NCBI GenBank assembly: GCA_030849075.1
Contig: JASAOO010003159.1
Span: 1 to 26,085 of the forward strand
From: Zelonia costaricensis
Lineage: Eukaryota; Euglenozoa; Kinetoplastea; Trypanosomatida; Trypanosomatidae
DNA: 26,085 bases
Direction of reading: 5' to 3'
The notes beneath the pieces are model-generated. The model did not search any database, was not told where the DNA came from, and saw nothing but the letters and a program-made list of their open reading frames with translations. Below are positions 1 to 9,304 of the stretch, piece after piece; the stretch's first letter is position 1, and each line of letters opens with the position of its first letter. The translations under genes were made by a program, and so were the position numbers.

Positions 1-2996
1 GCGGACGGGCTGAGGCGTGGCGGGTGCTCCAGCTCGGCGTCGAGGCTGCGCTGCGCTGACAGGTTGCCAGCGCTGTGGCCGCGTGGCAGGTTTGCGCCGG
101 ACTTGGCGCTGCTCGAGTGCGGCCCCCGGTCACGGCAGTGCAGCGAGGGGCGCCGCGGAAACGGTGCCATCGGCGTGTGTGCCGCGAGGGGCGTGCCGAG
201 GTCGCCGGCGGTGTAGCTCAGCCGGCTGCTGGTGCGGCGCGCGGGTTGCTCGGCGCTCTCGCTGCCGAGTTCAAGCCGAAGGGCTGGCGCCGCGTTCTCA
301 TCGTTGCTGCGGCGGGTCCAGGCGAGCGGGATTGGCGTGCGGCACCGCTCGACATTGGAGGGTGGGGTGTCACTCATCGCGGCCGATGCGCTGCCGCGGC
401 GGCACTGGCGGTGCGCCGTCGCCAGCGAGCACCCCGTCGTCGCCCCACTGCCGCTGCTCATCGCCACGCCTGGCCGCTCTGGCGTCACCACGAAGCCGGA
501 GAAGCGCGGCGCCGGACTGTCCACGACGGTGGTCGCAGGCGCGGCGGCGTAGTTTGCGTCCGGCCCACTCGCCGGCGGCAGCGGCGTCACGCTTCCAGAG
601 AGGATGTCGCTGTGCGACAGGCGACGTGTGTGCGGCTCTGCATTGGCGGCCGCCGCGTCGGCGCCGTTTGCGAACCCCGCGGGCCAGTGACTCGGCGGCG
701 CCGGTGCGGCGTGGCAGCCCGGCGAGCGGCGCGGGTCGCTGGTGCCGAGGGCCGGCATGCGGAGGGTGTTGAGCAGCTCTGGCGCGGCGGACGACAGGTC
801 GGCCGCCGCGTGGTCGTCCTCGGCTCCCACCGCACGGGCGACACTGCTGTGGTGGTTGTAATGGTAGTCGCGCTCCGGCACACGCGGAGGTGTGGGCGGG
901 CGCGACGACGGGCCGGCCGAGGGGAGTGCGGAGTGGAAGACGTGCGTGTCGTCCCGCTCGCGTCGCGACGCCAGCGCGGCATCGGCGGCGGAGTCTGCGG
1001 TCGCCGTCGCGACGCCGGCAAGACGCGCCTCTCGCCGTTTCCGCAGCGACTCCCGCGGTGAAGCGCGGGGAGGCGGCGACGCTGCCGATGAGGTTGTGGA
1101 GCTGGCGGACGACATCGAGACAGCGTCGACGCCGGGGCTCGCGTCGCTAATGGACGACGCCTCGTCGCTCGGTGGCGGGGTGGTCAGGTACTTGCGAACC
1201 GCCTTGCCCGCCGACCCAGTGGCGCCGTTGCCGCTCGAGCTGCGGTGCGGCACGGCGCTCTTCAAGATAGAGCACCACGTCGTCGAGCTGCGGCGCCTAT
1301 CGCTGACCGGCTGCGCGTCGCCGGCGATGTCGCTGAAGTCGTGCGCATCTTTGCCTTTCTGCGCGCGGCCCGACTTGACGGTGCTGGCCGGCTTGCTGCG
1401 CTTTGGCGTCGCAAGGGCGGCCACGTCGACGCCGCTGGCGTTGTGGCTCACCTCTGTTGGCGTGTGGTTTGCGGCGTCGCGGCTGTCCTCCTGCTCGGCC
1501 CCAGCCGGCGGCGCGCCGGTGCTGCTTTGGGCCGTCTCCTTCCCCGGGGAGAGGGGCGACGCGGGCGACAGGCTCGTGATGCAGCCCACGGGCACGGCTT
1601 GTGAGGTTGCGAAGAGGGACGGCGGTGGTGGCGGCCGTAGCCCGCCGAGGCTGGTTGCCGATACCTCGAGACTGTTCGTCATGGCGGACGTCTCACGCAT
1701 CGTGTAGAGCGGCTTGTCCGTGAAGCCGCCGGCACTGTCGTCGCGCGGCAGAGCCTTGCGGTGTAGCAGGACCTCTGCGCCGCGCGCGTTGGCGGGCAGC
1801 GGCAGGTCCTCGCTCATGGCGGTGCGCACGACGTCCTCGAAGTCGCCGTCCGCCTCCGACGCCTTCGGGGTGCCTGTGGCGGCGATGGTGTTCGGCTGGC
1901 TCGCCGACATCATAACGCGCGGCAGCTGCACGCTGTCGTCCCCGCCGCTGGCAAACGTGAGGCCGTGCGGCGGCGGTGGCGGGCTCTCGCCATGTGCGGG
2001 GCGCGTGGTACCGGCCCGCGGCGCCGCTGTCCTGCGCACGGAGTCGCGGCGCGACGAGGCGGGCACCGACGGCTGCTCCTCGATGGCGACGATGTGCGTG
2101 ATGCTGCCGTTCTCGTCGGTGCTGCAGAACATCTCGCGGCGGCGGATGGGTGGGTAGGCGCTGCCGGGCTCCGTCGCGTCGTACCCCGGCGGTGGCACGA
2201 TGTCGTACTCGATGCTGTAGTGCGACCCGCCACCGCCGCCCTGCGACGGCTGGTCGGTGTTGCGGTCGCGCGTGCCGATGGAGATGGGCTGGCTCTCGCC
2301 GATGTAGCGGAGGGGCTGGAAGATGCTGGGGTGGAGGTACCACTCGTGCGGCACGACGGAGACAGGCACCTCGTTCACGTTCGACCGCGGCGTCGGCGCG
2401 ACCGCCTTGGGTGGCTCGTCGTCCATCATGCGCTGCACCTTGGTCGCCAGCCGGCGCGGAATGACGCGATCGCCGACGCGGGCGGCGCGATTGCACCACG
2501 ACGGCACCTGCAGCTTCTCTGTGGTGGTGAGCAGGTCGCAGAAGGCCTGGGCAAAGTGGTTGCAATTGTGGTGCAGGATGTGGTAGTCGCAGCTGCGCCA
2601 CTCGTTCTCGAGGCGGTGCAGGATCGTGTCCACCTGCATGGGCGAGCGGGTGGTGTAGCCGATGCGGATGGTGCGGTAGAGGGTGCCGGCGGCCTGGCCG
2701 GGGTGCACGCAGAACAGCCCGGACGCGTTCGGGTTGTCGACCACTTCGCCGTAGCCCCACTCGATGCCGTAGACGACGACGCCGGCGTGGAAGACGCCCA
2801 TGCCCATCTTCGTCAGCTTCTTGTTGCTCTCGAGCAGGCTGTACACGTTGATCGTGACTGGGATTTGCACCTCGGTGCGACGCAGCCGCGGACTCGGCCC
2901 GCGCGCGAGGCCGAGCGCCTCGAGCCCACGCAGCTGCACCGCGTTCTTCGCGATGACATCCGTGGCGCTCCTACGCCCACAGCAGCAGAAGGCCAT
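1..2996 (-). CDS. DESI2-like PPPDE peptidase with very long disordered tail (3' end outside window)
   Basis: The frame opens at the ATG at 2996 and stays open to position 1, giving at least 998 residues with no stop. Residues about 44-190 form a PPPDE (DUF862) papain-like fold: an NVYSL start strand, GVFHAG with candidate catalytic His70, VYGIEWGYG, and HHNCNHF with candidate nucleophile Cys145, followed by PSWCNRAARVG. This matches DESI2-type enzymes, which remove SUMO or ubiquitin from proteins and are normally about 170-200 residues. The remaining 800 or more residues are rich in Ser, Pro, Ala, Arg and Gly with many basic-Ser and Ser-Pro sites, and I see no second domain. The N-terminus MAFCCCGRRS has three adjacent cysteines next to basic residues, which would suit S-palmitoylation (inference). 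A pyrimidine-rich stretch with a C13 run lies just 5' of the start. Fold assignment is strong; substrate (SUMO or ubiquitin) is unknown. Confidence 0.85.
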   Translation of the reverse strand, partial: MAFCCCGRRSATDVIAKNAVQLRGLEALGLARGPSPRLRRTEVQIPVTINVYSLLESNKKLTKMGMGVFHAGVVVYGIEWGYGEVVDNPNASGLFCVHPGQAAGTLYRTIRIGYTTRSPMQVDTILHRLENEWRSCDYHILHHNCNHFAQAFCDLLTTTEKLQVPSWCNRAARVGDRVIPRRLATKVQRMMDDEPPKAVAPTPRSNVNEVPVSVVPHEWYLHPSIFQPLRYIGESQPISIGTRDRNTDQPSQGGGGGSHYSIEYDIVPPPGYDATEPGSAYPPIRRREMFCSTDENGSITHIVAIEEQPSVPASSRRDSVRRTAAPRAGTTRPAHGESPPPPPHGLTFASGGDDSVQLPRVMMSASQPNTIAATGTPKASEADGDFEDVVRTAMSEDLPLPANARGAEVLLHRKALPRDDSAGGFTDKPLYTMRETSAMTNSLEVSATSLGGLRPPPPPSLFATSQAVPVGCITSLSPASPLSPGKETAQSSTGAPPAGAEQEDSRDAANHTPTEVSHNASGVDVAALATPKRSKPASTVKSGRAQKGKDAHDFSDIAGDAQPVSDRRRSSTTWCSILKSAVPHRSSSGNGATGSAGKAVRKYLTTPPPSDEASSISDASPGVDAVSMSSASSTTSSAASPPPRASPRESLRKRREARLAGVATATADSAADAALASRRERDDTHVFHSALPSAGPSSRPPTPPRVPERDYHYNHHSSVARAVGAEDDHAAADLSSAAPELLNTLRMPALGTSDPRRSPGCHAAPAPPSHWPAGFANGADAAAANAEPHTRRLSHSDILSGSVTPLPPASGPDANYAAAPATTVVDSPAPRFSGFVVTPERPGVAMSSGSGATTGCSLATAHRQCRRGSASAAMSDTPPSNVERCRTPIPLAWTRRSNDENAAPALRLELGSESAEQPARRTSSRLSYTAGDLGTPLAAHTPMAPFPRRPSLHCRDRGPHSSSAKSGANLPRGHSAGNLSAQRSLDAELEHPPRLSPS

Positions 2997-3025
2997 GCTG
3001 ACGCGCAAAAGGGAGAGGAGAACAA

Positions 3026-3038
3026 GGGGGGGGGGGGG
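3026..3038. repeat. G13 homopolymer and GGTGGC array beside the PPPDE start
   Basis: Thirteen consecutive G on the plus strand (C13 in the mRNA sense) lie about 30 bp 5' of the PPPDE start codon and are followed by GGTGGC repeats to about 3063. The tract may act as part of the pyrimidine tract for trans-splicing. Its length is likely to vary between copies or assemblies. Confidence 0.9.
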
Positions 3039-3617
3039 CGGTGGCGGTGGCGGTGGCGGCGGCGCCGTCACGGCGGCTCGAAGTACGTAAGCGACACGCC
3101 GTAAAGAGGACGCGGTGCGCAAGGGAGAAGGGGTTAAGATAGGAAGCAGAAGCGCCAGGGACGGCGTGGGCAGCGGCGAGGACGACGGAGTTGGGGAGTG
3201 CGGCAAGTGGCAGCCGCGGTGAGGTCCAACAAGGCACGGTGCGGTGGAAGAGAGCGATGTGAGGGGAGATCAAGGGAGCAGCGGTGGGGGGGGGAGGAAA
3301 AAACTCTACAAGAGAAAAACTGCCCGGCACTGGTCTAGCGAGGACGTCACCACCAACCAACGCCGGGGCGACACGGCAACGGCGATGCTGATCTCAATAA
3401 CAACAACAACGACACACAGCACACAATAAGCAGGACGGTCGCGCAGGCGCGGCGCGCAACGAAGGCGGACCTCTGCACCACACACCAGTGCGACGACAAC
3501 CACAGATGCCACCACGCGCCAGGTATGTTGCTGCGGTGCGGGCTGCACGGCCGATGCGAGGACGGAACTCGTACGAGACGTAGGCGACGAAAAGCAGGCT
3601 GCCGCGCGGAGAGCAGA

Positions 3618-3631
3618 GGGGGGGGGGGGGG
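3618..3631. repeat. G14 homopolymer
   Basis: Fourteen consecutive G on the plus strand are followed by further short G runs (GCGGGGCGGGTGGGG), a G-quadruplex-prone arrangement. On the mRNA-sense strand it is a C tract. Confidence 0.9.
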
Positions 3632-4386
3632 CGGGGCGGGTGGGGAAGCAGAAGCGGTGCAGTGGGGCGGGTAGCTGGAAGCTACACACACAAATGAGAA
3701 TGCAAGAGAGACACGGGCACACACACACACACAAACACACGCACCGCCTGAACACGCCGACCGAGCGCAAGCGCGGTGTGCGTGCGTGTATTGGGTGGGA
3801 GGGAGGAGGGGAGGCAGCAGACGGTGAAAAGAAGGCGGCGCTCGTGGTGCCAGCTTCCCGAGGGGCGCCGACGAGGTCGAGCTGTCGGACAAGTCAAGAA
3901 GGACGGCGGAAGGCGGAGGGGGGGGAGGAGGAGGGCAAGGATGTGTCTGTCACGGCACAGGGAGCCCCCGCTTTCGGCAGAATGCCACTATGCAGGCGCA
4001 CGTAGTGCGTGCGTCGTAGTCTGGAACTGTTGCTGAGCGACTGCGCACACGTGTGTCTGTTGGTCTGTGTAAGTGAGGAAGAAAAGGCTGATCACGCGCA
4101 GGGATGCTGCCGCCACGAGATGCAGATGCGCTCTACCGAAGCAACGTGGCGCGGGGGCGGGATGCGCGTGGATTGTGCGGAGGGGGCGGGGGGGGCGTGT
4201 AGGGGGACGCGGTGAGGCGGATGAGGAAAGATAAGAGAGATGACAATAAGTGTGCGCTTCCCGGCGTGTACTGCAATACACGTAGCGGCGAGTGCTGACG
4301 CGGAGCCGGGGATGGGGGGGTTACTGGGAGAGGGCACGCTGTGCATGAGTGAGTTTGTACGTGCATTTGTGAAAAATGGTCACAAC

Positions 4387-4401
4387 GGGGGGGGGGGGGG
4401 G
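4387..4401. repeat. G15 homopolymer
   Basis: Fifteen consecutive G on the plus strand, the longest homopolymer in the window, lie in the kinesin-PPPDE spacer. Confidence 0.9.
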
Positions 4402-4895
4402 AGGGGAAGTGGGTGAGTGGGGCACAGTCGTGAAGGGATAACAGAAGATGTTACGACCTGCTGCAGTGCGCCGCCGCAAGCCCTCGGCAGCGCCGCAACG
4501 TCGTCAAGTATCGCCACGAAGGCGCTGGGTGTTGCATCCACGAGGTCATGCGGGCATGCAGTACGTGCTACTCATGTAGTCGGAAGGGGAGGGGGGGACC
4601 TGTCACGTCGCGGCACTCAGGCATGGACTGCATCGACGCTACCACGCGCGATGACAACTTCCGGTGTGGCACTTCGTGAACCGCCCCACTGACTCCTTCG
4701 TGACCGCTGACACACACCGGATTTGCCTGCCGCGTGGCGGACGTGTTTGTTGTGAGTCTTTGTTCTTCTTTCTGTGCGTGCGTTTGGGGTTGCGATGCGG
4801 GGGATCGGGAGTGGGAGTGGGAGTGGGAGGGTTAAGGGAAGACTGTGCAGTCCATGCAGGTGCTGTTTACATACAAGAACAACGATGACGACGAC

Positions 4896-4896
<1 letters not shown>

Positions 4897-4936
<40 letters not shown>
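4897..4936. repeat. (AC)20 microsatellite
   Basis: A perfect 40-nt AC dinucleotide repeat on the plus strand, read as (GU)20 in a right-to-left transcript. It is complementary to the GT repeat at 5358-5393, about 420 bp away in the same spacer. Confidence 0.95.
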
Positions 4937-4939
<3 letters not shown>

Positions 4940-5355
4940 AACACGCACCAACATGCCTGTGTCTTCTCCTCATTGGCCTTCTCTGACCTCCCCCAGCACT
5001 TAACGCACACGTGTGGGTGGCTGAGGTGAAGAGGCGGGGGGAGGGGGAAGACGGGGGACCCTCAGTGGGGGCGGCACGAGGTGGCGACCTTCGTGGGAGC
5101 CATGTGAAATACGCAGTCATGCATATGCAACGGTGTGGGAGAGAGACGAAGGGATGAACCGTCGAGGGCCGCTTCGTGTCCTTCTCGCCACGAGCAGCAA
5201 CACCGGCACGCACGCACAGGCGCAGCATCGCGGTCCGCACGTACCCCGCCGTCGCCCTCTGCACCCGCTGCCTAACGGACGGGGGTAAAGGTGAGTCCGA
5301 AACGGCGTCCCAGTGCGTGCGCTTGGGTGAGGAGAGAGGAGGGGGCATTGGAAAG

Positions 5356-5357
<2 letters not shown>

Positions 5358-5393
<36 letters not shown>
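5358..5393. repeat. (GT)18 microsatellite
   Basis: A perfect 36-nt GT dinucleotide repeat on the plus strand, read as (AC)18 in the transcript. It lies about 340 bp 3' of the kinesin stop codon, so it is probably in the kinesin 3' UTR. Confidence 0.95.
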
Positions 5394-5394
<1 letters not shown>

Positions 5395-5732
5395 GAGATG
5401 CGGAGGGATGGCAGGCAGATCAGAAAGCACGAGCGCCACCCAGGCAGGAAGGGCGGGAAGAGAGGTACAAAGCGTGCGATACAACGGCAAAATAAAGAAA
5501 GCACACCGACAACACCAACGCGAACGCAGACGCGCCGTCCCAGCGGGGCGCACGATCCAGCGAACAGGGCACGGCGAGTGCGTTTCGCTACCCACACCGC
5601 AGCGGCGGCCACCACGGGAAAGGGGCAGCACAGGCTCTGCCCCTCTTCCGTGCGACACGGACAGCCAGACCGCGTCCGGAAGCCGCCACCTCATCCTGTT
5701 GCTCTCCCACTCCATCATAGCGCCCTTTATGG

Positions 5733-7493
5733 TCAGTGGCGCTTGCGCACACTCGAGGTGAGTGTCTTGGAAAGGTCCTCCTCGTCGCGCAGTATCGACC
5801 CAATGCCGTTCAGCATTGTCAAAATCTCATTCATGTCGTCACGCTGGCGCTGCAGCAGCACCCGCACCCGCGCCACGTACTCGTCCACCGAGTCCGACTC
5901 TTCGAAGCGCTGGATCGCCGTGATCTCCTCCTTTATACCGGTCATCTTGGAGTCGATGTGGCGACGGTGCAGCGCGATCAGCTTCTCCTCCGCCTTGGAA
6001 ATCTCCTCCACCACGTACGCATGCACGCGGCGCACCTGGCGCTCCTCGTCGCGCTTCATCAGCGCCCCGCCGTCGGCAGCCACCGCGGCCACCGCCCCAT
6101 CGCCGCCGTCGGCATCGTCATCGCCGTCCTCCTCGTCGTCATCGTCGTCGTCGGACGCGAGGGCGGCGATGTGGTTTTGCACAATCGTGGCGATCTTCGG
6201 GTCCTTCACCTTGACGGCAGCCGGTGGCGGGGTGCCCCCGGTGCGGCCCACCGACGGGCGCCGACCCCCGCGCGGCCGGCCCACGTTGCGCTGCCCCGAC
6301 GACGGACCATCGCCATCGCCGTAGTAGCCACCGTTGCCGCCACCGCCACCACCACCGGCGTTCTCCGTGGGCGACGCATCGGACGCGAAGTCGGCCACCC
6401 AGTCGGGGCGGTTCTTTGCGGCTGGTGCCTCGAGGGGCTTGCGGCGTGCGGCGGGTGGGCGGCGGGACGGTGGGATGTTGGCCACCTGCTCGATCTTCGC
6501 ACCGCCACCGATGCCGCCGCCGAGGTCCTTGACGCGCTGCGTGTAGCGGAGCGTGTTGAGCGTGTTCACGCAGTGCGTCGAGGATGGCGAGATAGTGGCA
6601 ATCATCGTGGTGCGGCTGTTCCCCGTGAAGGAGTCGCGCAGGACCTCGGTCAGGATCGAGCCGCGGAAGGGCACGTGGCTCTTGCCCATGCCCAGCGCCC
6701 GGATGCACTCCTTCAGCGCCAGCAGCGACTTGTTGATCTCGGCCCCCTCCATGCGGGTCTTGCGGTCGCAGTCGAACGTGTCGGCGCCGCGCTCGTTGCC
6801 GGCCAAGTCAATGAACGAGATGCGGCCAATCGTCCGAGGGGCGCGACGCCCGTTGGCGCTCCGCGTCTCGCGTACCTCGAGCTGCAGCACGGCGTGTGAG
6901 CGGCTACTCTCCGCGTTGGCGCTCGTCTGCCCTGCCGCCCGGTACGCGCTGCCCGCCGTGATGACGTCGAAGATCTCCTGGATGTCCGTCACCTGGTGCT
7001 CGCTGAGGCCACAGATGTTGATCACCTTGTCGGCGTCCTCGCGGGCGAAGAGGCGCTCGCGATTGTTGAGCAGGTCGAAGATCTTGCGGCCGTAGATCTC
7101 GTAGAAGGAGACGTAGACGACGGCGTCGATGGTGTTGGCGCGGGCGAAGATCTCGCGCGCGGCGATGGCGTACAGCCCCGGCTCCTTCTGGGAGCCGAGC
7201 ATCGTGTACGTCTTGCCCGAGCCGGTCTGCCCGTAGGCGAAGCACGTCGCATTCCCGTAGCTGAAGACCGTGTCGATGAGCGGCAGGCAGCAGCGCTGGT
7301 ACACGCCGGCGTTGTTGCACTTCTCCCCGAAGACCTCGTCGAAGGTGAAGGTGTGCCGGTCCGTGTAGTGGGTGAGGTCGTACTTCACCTTCGGCTCATT
7401 GACGATGCAGCGCGGCGTCGGCGTCTCGACGATGTCCATGTCCGGGTCCGGAATGGGGCGCTTCCGCACCGCCACGCAGATGCGGCTGCTCAT
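5733..7493 (-). CDS. Kinesin-13 (MCAK-like) motor, without N-terminal neck
   Basis: This 586-residue protein starts almost directly with a kinesin motor (about residues 3-325). It has the P-loop GQTGSGKT (88-95), switch I NAESSRSH (193-200) and switch II DLAGNE (229-234). DLAGNERGAD together with LLALKECIRALG is typical of kinesin-13, the family that depolymerises microtubule ends. Two family motifs are altered: KVD is KYD (37-39) and the usual FRESKLT is FRGSILT (276-282). After the motor come a Gly/Pro/Arg-rich linker with a G run near 380-386, an acidic block (448-460) and a C-terminal helical, probably coiled-coil region (about 478-575) ending in SVRKRH. Kinesin-13 normally has a neck before the motor. 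Here the frame 5' of the ATG reaches a stop at 7593-7595 with no other ATG, so no neck can be encoded upstream. Likely role: microtubule dynamics in spindle or flagellum; whether it depolymerises is open. Confidence 0.93.
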   Translation of the reverse strand: MSSRICVAVRKRPIPDPDMDIVETPTPRCIVNEPKVKYDLTHYTDRHTFTFDEVFGEKCNNAGVYQRCCLPLIDTVFSYGNATCFAYGQTGSGKTYTMLGSQKEPGLYAIAAREIFARANTIDAVVYVSFYEIYGRKIFDLLNNRERLFAREDADKVINICGLSEHQVTDIQEIFDVITAGSAYRAAGQTSANAESSRSHAVLQLEVRETRSANGRRAPRTIGRISFIDLAGNERGADTFDCDRKTRMEGAEINKSLLALKECIRALGMGKSHVPFRGSILTEVLRDSFTGNSRTTMIATISPSSTHCVNTLNTLRYTQRVKDLGGGIGGGAKIEQVANIPPSRRPPAARRKPLEAPAAKNRPDWVADFASDASPTENAGGGGGGGNGGYYGDGDGPSSGQRNVGRPRGGRRPSVGRTGGTPPPAAVKVKDPKIATIVQNHIAALASDDDDDDEEDGDDDADGGDGAVAAVAADGGALMKRDEERQVRRVHAYVVEEISKAEEKLIALHRRHIDSKMTGIKEEITAIQRFEESDSVDEYVARVRVLLQRQRDDMNEILTMLNGIGSILRDEEDLSKTLTSSVRKRH

Positions 7494-8973
7494 GGCTGCA
7501 GCGATGGTGGGGTGGGGGCGGGGGAAGGAGGAGGTGGGTGAGGTGGAGAACGGTGCGGACGGCGATGCCAGCAGCTCAAGCAGATGAGGTTCTCAATAGC
7601 CCGACGATTTTTCCCACAAACACACACACACACACAACAGGAACAGGAGCGGCCCGCAGCCACGAGACGGGTGGGGATATAGAAGAGGCGAGGTGCTGCG
7701 GAGGGAGGGCGAGTTGGGGGTTGGGGTAGGGGGCGGGACCAGCTTAGGAGGTCCTCGGTCGAGGTTGCACACCACCACCGCAAACACAGAGAGCGGACAA
7801 GGGGGTGGCAGTGAAGCGGACGCGAAAAACGAAGGAGGGAGTGTGTGCGTGTGTGTGTGTGTGTGTTTGTGGCGCACGCACGGCGGCGCCCTGTGGCAAG
7901 GTCTGCGTACGGAGTCAAGTAAACGAGTCGAGAAGACAACAGAACACAAAGAACAAGTGCAAAGAGGAAGCGAGAAGTGAAGAGACACGAAAAAGAAGTG
8001 GCACACGATGACGCAGTTGTGGTGCACCGGTGGCGACGCACGCGGTGTCGATGTACTCTAAAGGGGTATGAGTGTGTGTGTGTGGGGGGGGGAAGGGAAA
8101 TAGGTGAGAGGCGTGCTAGCGCTGGTAACAGACCCGTGCGCTGACGTGTGTGTGTGTGTCAGTCAGCAGCGGGTGGGGGCGAGAGTGTAGGGGTGAACAC
8201 AAAGGAAAGGGAATGGTGTGTGTGGCGTGGTGAGCGGTCCGCGTGGATGAAGGACACGGATCCGCGGACAAGCTGTACACACACACACACGTGTGGAACC
8301 GAAGCGGCCGTAGGAGGTGACGTGAAGAGGAAGTGTCGGGGACGTGGGGAGGAGGAGCTCGAGGTGGCGTCAGCGCAGCATCACGACGCGCCCGCGGCCG
8401 CCGTCGCGCCGGGTGCGGGCAGATAGACCAGATGAACAGTTCAGTGAAAGCTGATCGGCGCGGGGGCGATGCTGGGGGTGGGAGGGCACACTGCTCGTGG
8501 TGCGGTTCACGGGAGCTGCGCTGCGTACCACTACCACCACCACCTCCTCCTCAGTCCCCACAGGCCCGTTCTGGACTCCCCCCCTTTTCCGTTCACGAAG
8601 TTGTGCGGCGGCGTGTTCTCCATGACTTGCACCTGTGAGTTTTGTGTATCATCTTTTTGTTTCTCTGAGTGATGAGAGCGATAAGGCACCATCGCGTCCC
8701 ACCTTTTTTCGATTTTTCCGTTAGCGTAACGTGCAGGCAGTCGTGAATGCGCGCACTCGCACACACACACATACACAGACGCACGTGCACAGACGCGGGT
8801 TGCTACTACTGGGCGACTTCACCCGCCCACACGACGCAGGACAGAGAGAGGGAGCGAGCGAGCGTGCGGCAGCGGGGAGAGAAGACCCTTCCTAGTCGTT
8901 TCCTTTGTGCGGAGAAGGAATGGAGATGTGCCGTGGAAACAAGGGCACGGCGACGCGCACAGGGGGAGACACT
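7494..8973. other. ATP synthase c copy 1-kinesin spacer
   Basis: This 1.5 kb spacer holds the 3' UTR of the upstream ATP synthase subunit c gene and the 5' UTR region of kinesin. It carries a CA repeat at 7621-7634, GT repeats around 7849-7866, 8067-8080 and 8145-8158, another CA repeat near 8279-8292, and a short G tract near 8086. The open frames present are low-complexity on both strands and look non-coding. No RNA gene is recognised. Confidence 0.75.
7496..7560 (-). promoter_or_regulatory. Candidate trans-splice acceptor and pyrimidine tract of kinesin
   Basis: On the minus strand a pyrimidine-rich stretch (CACCTCCTCCTTCCCCCGCC and onward) leads to CTGCAG, with the AG at 7496-7497, only 2 nt before the ATG. 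If used, the 5' UTR would be almost only spliced leader. A more distal AG remains possible. Confidence 0.4.
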
Positions 8974-9304
8974 CTACGAGAAGAGCATCAGGAAGGCGAG
9001 CATCAGCGCGAACAGGCCAATAGCCTCCGTCAGGGCGAAGCCGAGAATGGCGTAGTTGAAGAGCATCTTGGTGAGGTTGGGCTGGCGGGCGCAGGCGATG
9101 AGGAGGGCGCCGAAGATCGTACCAATACCCATGCCGACGCCGGCGAGGGCGATGGCGGCGAGGCCGGTGCCGACGTAGTGCAGACCCTGCACGGAGATGG
9201 CCACCGTGGAGGCCTTGCGCGGCGCGACGACGAGCGCGCTGGAGGCGGCGGCCGCGCGGCGGGCCACGGGCTGAGCGATAGCGCGGCGCATCATCTTTGC
9301 TGAG
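8945..9304. repeat. 360-bp near-perfect direct repeat, copy 1 (ATP synthase c)
   Basis: This stretch matches 10468-10827 at 358 of 360 positions, with no gaps and an offset of 1523. The two differences are 8969 A versus 10492 G (downstream of the stop) and 9184 A versus 10707 G (a silent Gly codon change). The repeat covers the reading frame plus 29 bp downstream and 10 bp upstream; outside it the sequences are unrelated. Confidence 0.95.
8974..9294 (-). CDS. Mitochondrial F1Fo-ATP synthase subunit c, copy 1
   Basis: A 106-residue precursor of the proteolipid that forms the proton-carrying c-ring of the mitochondrial ATP synthase. Residues 1 to about 30 ([19 protein letters not shown] and on to RKAST) form a basic, Ser/Ala-rich mitochondrial presequence. 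The mature part has two hydrophobic helices (about 41-66 and 79-103) joined by the conserved polar loop ARQPN (69-73), with the proton-binding glutamate at Glu90 in ALTEAIGLF. The start is one of two adjacent ATG codons; the frame runs open further upstream, but that extension is low-complexity UTR without conserved sequence. The protein is identical to that of the second copy at 10497-10817. Separate UTRs could allow different control of the two copies (inference). Confidence 0.95.
   Translation of the reverse strand: MMRRAIAQPVARRAAAASSALVVAPRKASTVAISVQGLHYVGTGLAAIALAGVGMGIGTIFGALLIACARQPNLTKMLFNYAILGFALTEAIGLFALMLAFLMLFS

Larger units (their letters stand above)
2997..5732. other. Kinesin-PPPDE spacer: UTRs, microsatellites, G tracts
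   Basis: This 2.7 kb stretch between the kinesin stop and the PPPDE start holds no gene I can support. Open frames here encode runs of His-Thr, Cys-Val or Ser-Pro that come from CA/GT repeats and pyrimidine tracts. It contains G tracts at 3026-3038, 3618-3631 and 4387-4401, a GGTGGC hexamer array around 3040-3063, a CA-rich patch near 3718-3742, and long AC and GT microsatellites at 4897-4936 and 5358-5393. On the minus strand, pyrimidine-rich DNA around 3240-3310 could guide trans-splicing of the PPPDE mRNA, but no single AG stands out. Roughly 4430-4640 is of ordinary complexity and unassigned; an old degenerate retroposon is possible there but I cannot show it. Confidence 0.75.

Noticed and set aside
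1693..2760. 355-codon open frame on the minus strand inside the PPPDE gene
   Set aside because: It is rich in Arg, His and Pro, typical of an out-of-frame reading of GC-rich coding DNA. The overlapping frame has the clear PPPDE catalytic motifs.
4430..4640. Ordinary-complexity stretch considered as a degenerate retroposon (SIDER-like)
   Set aside because: I could not identify a signature, target-site duplication or A-rich end by eye. A search against SIDER profiles would decide.
4617..5615. 332-codon minus-strand frame in the kinesin-PPPDE spacer
   Set aside because: It consists largely of translated CA/GT repeats and has no domain; most of it is probably kinesin 3' UTR.
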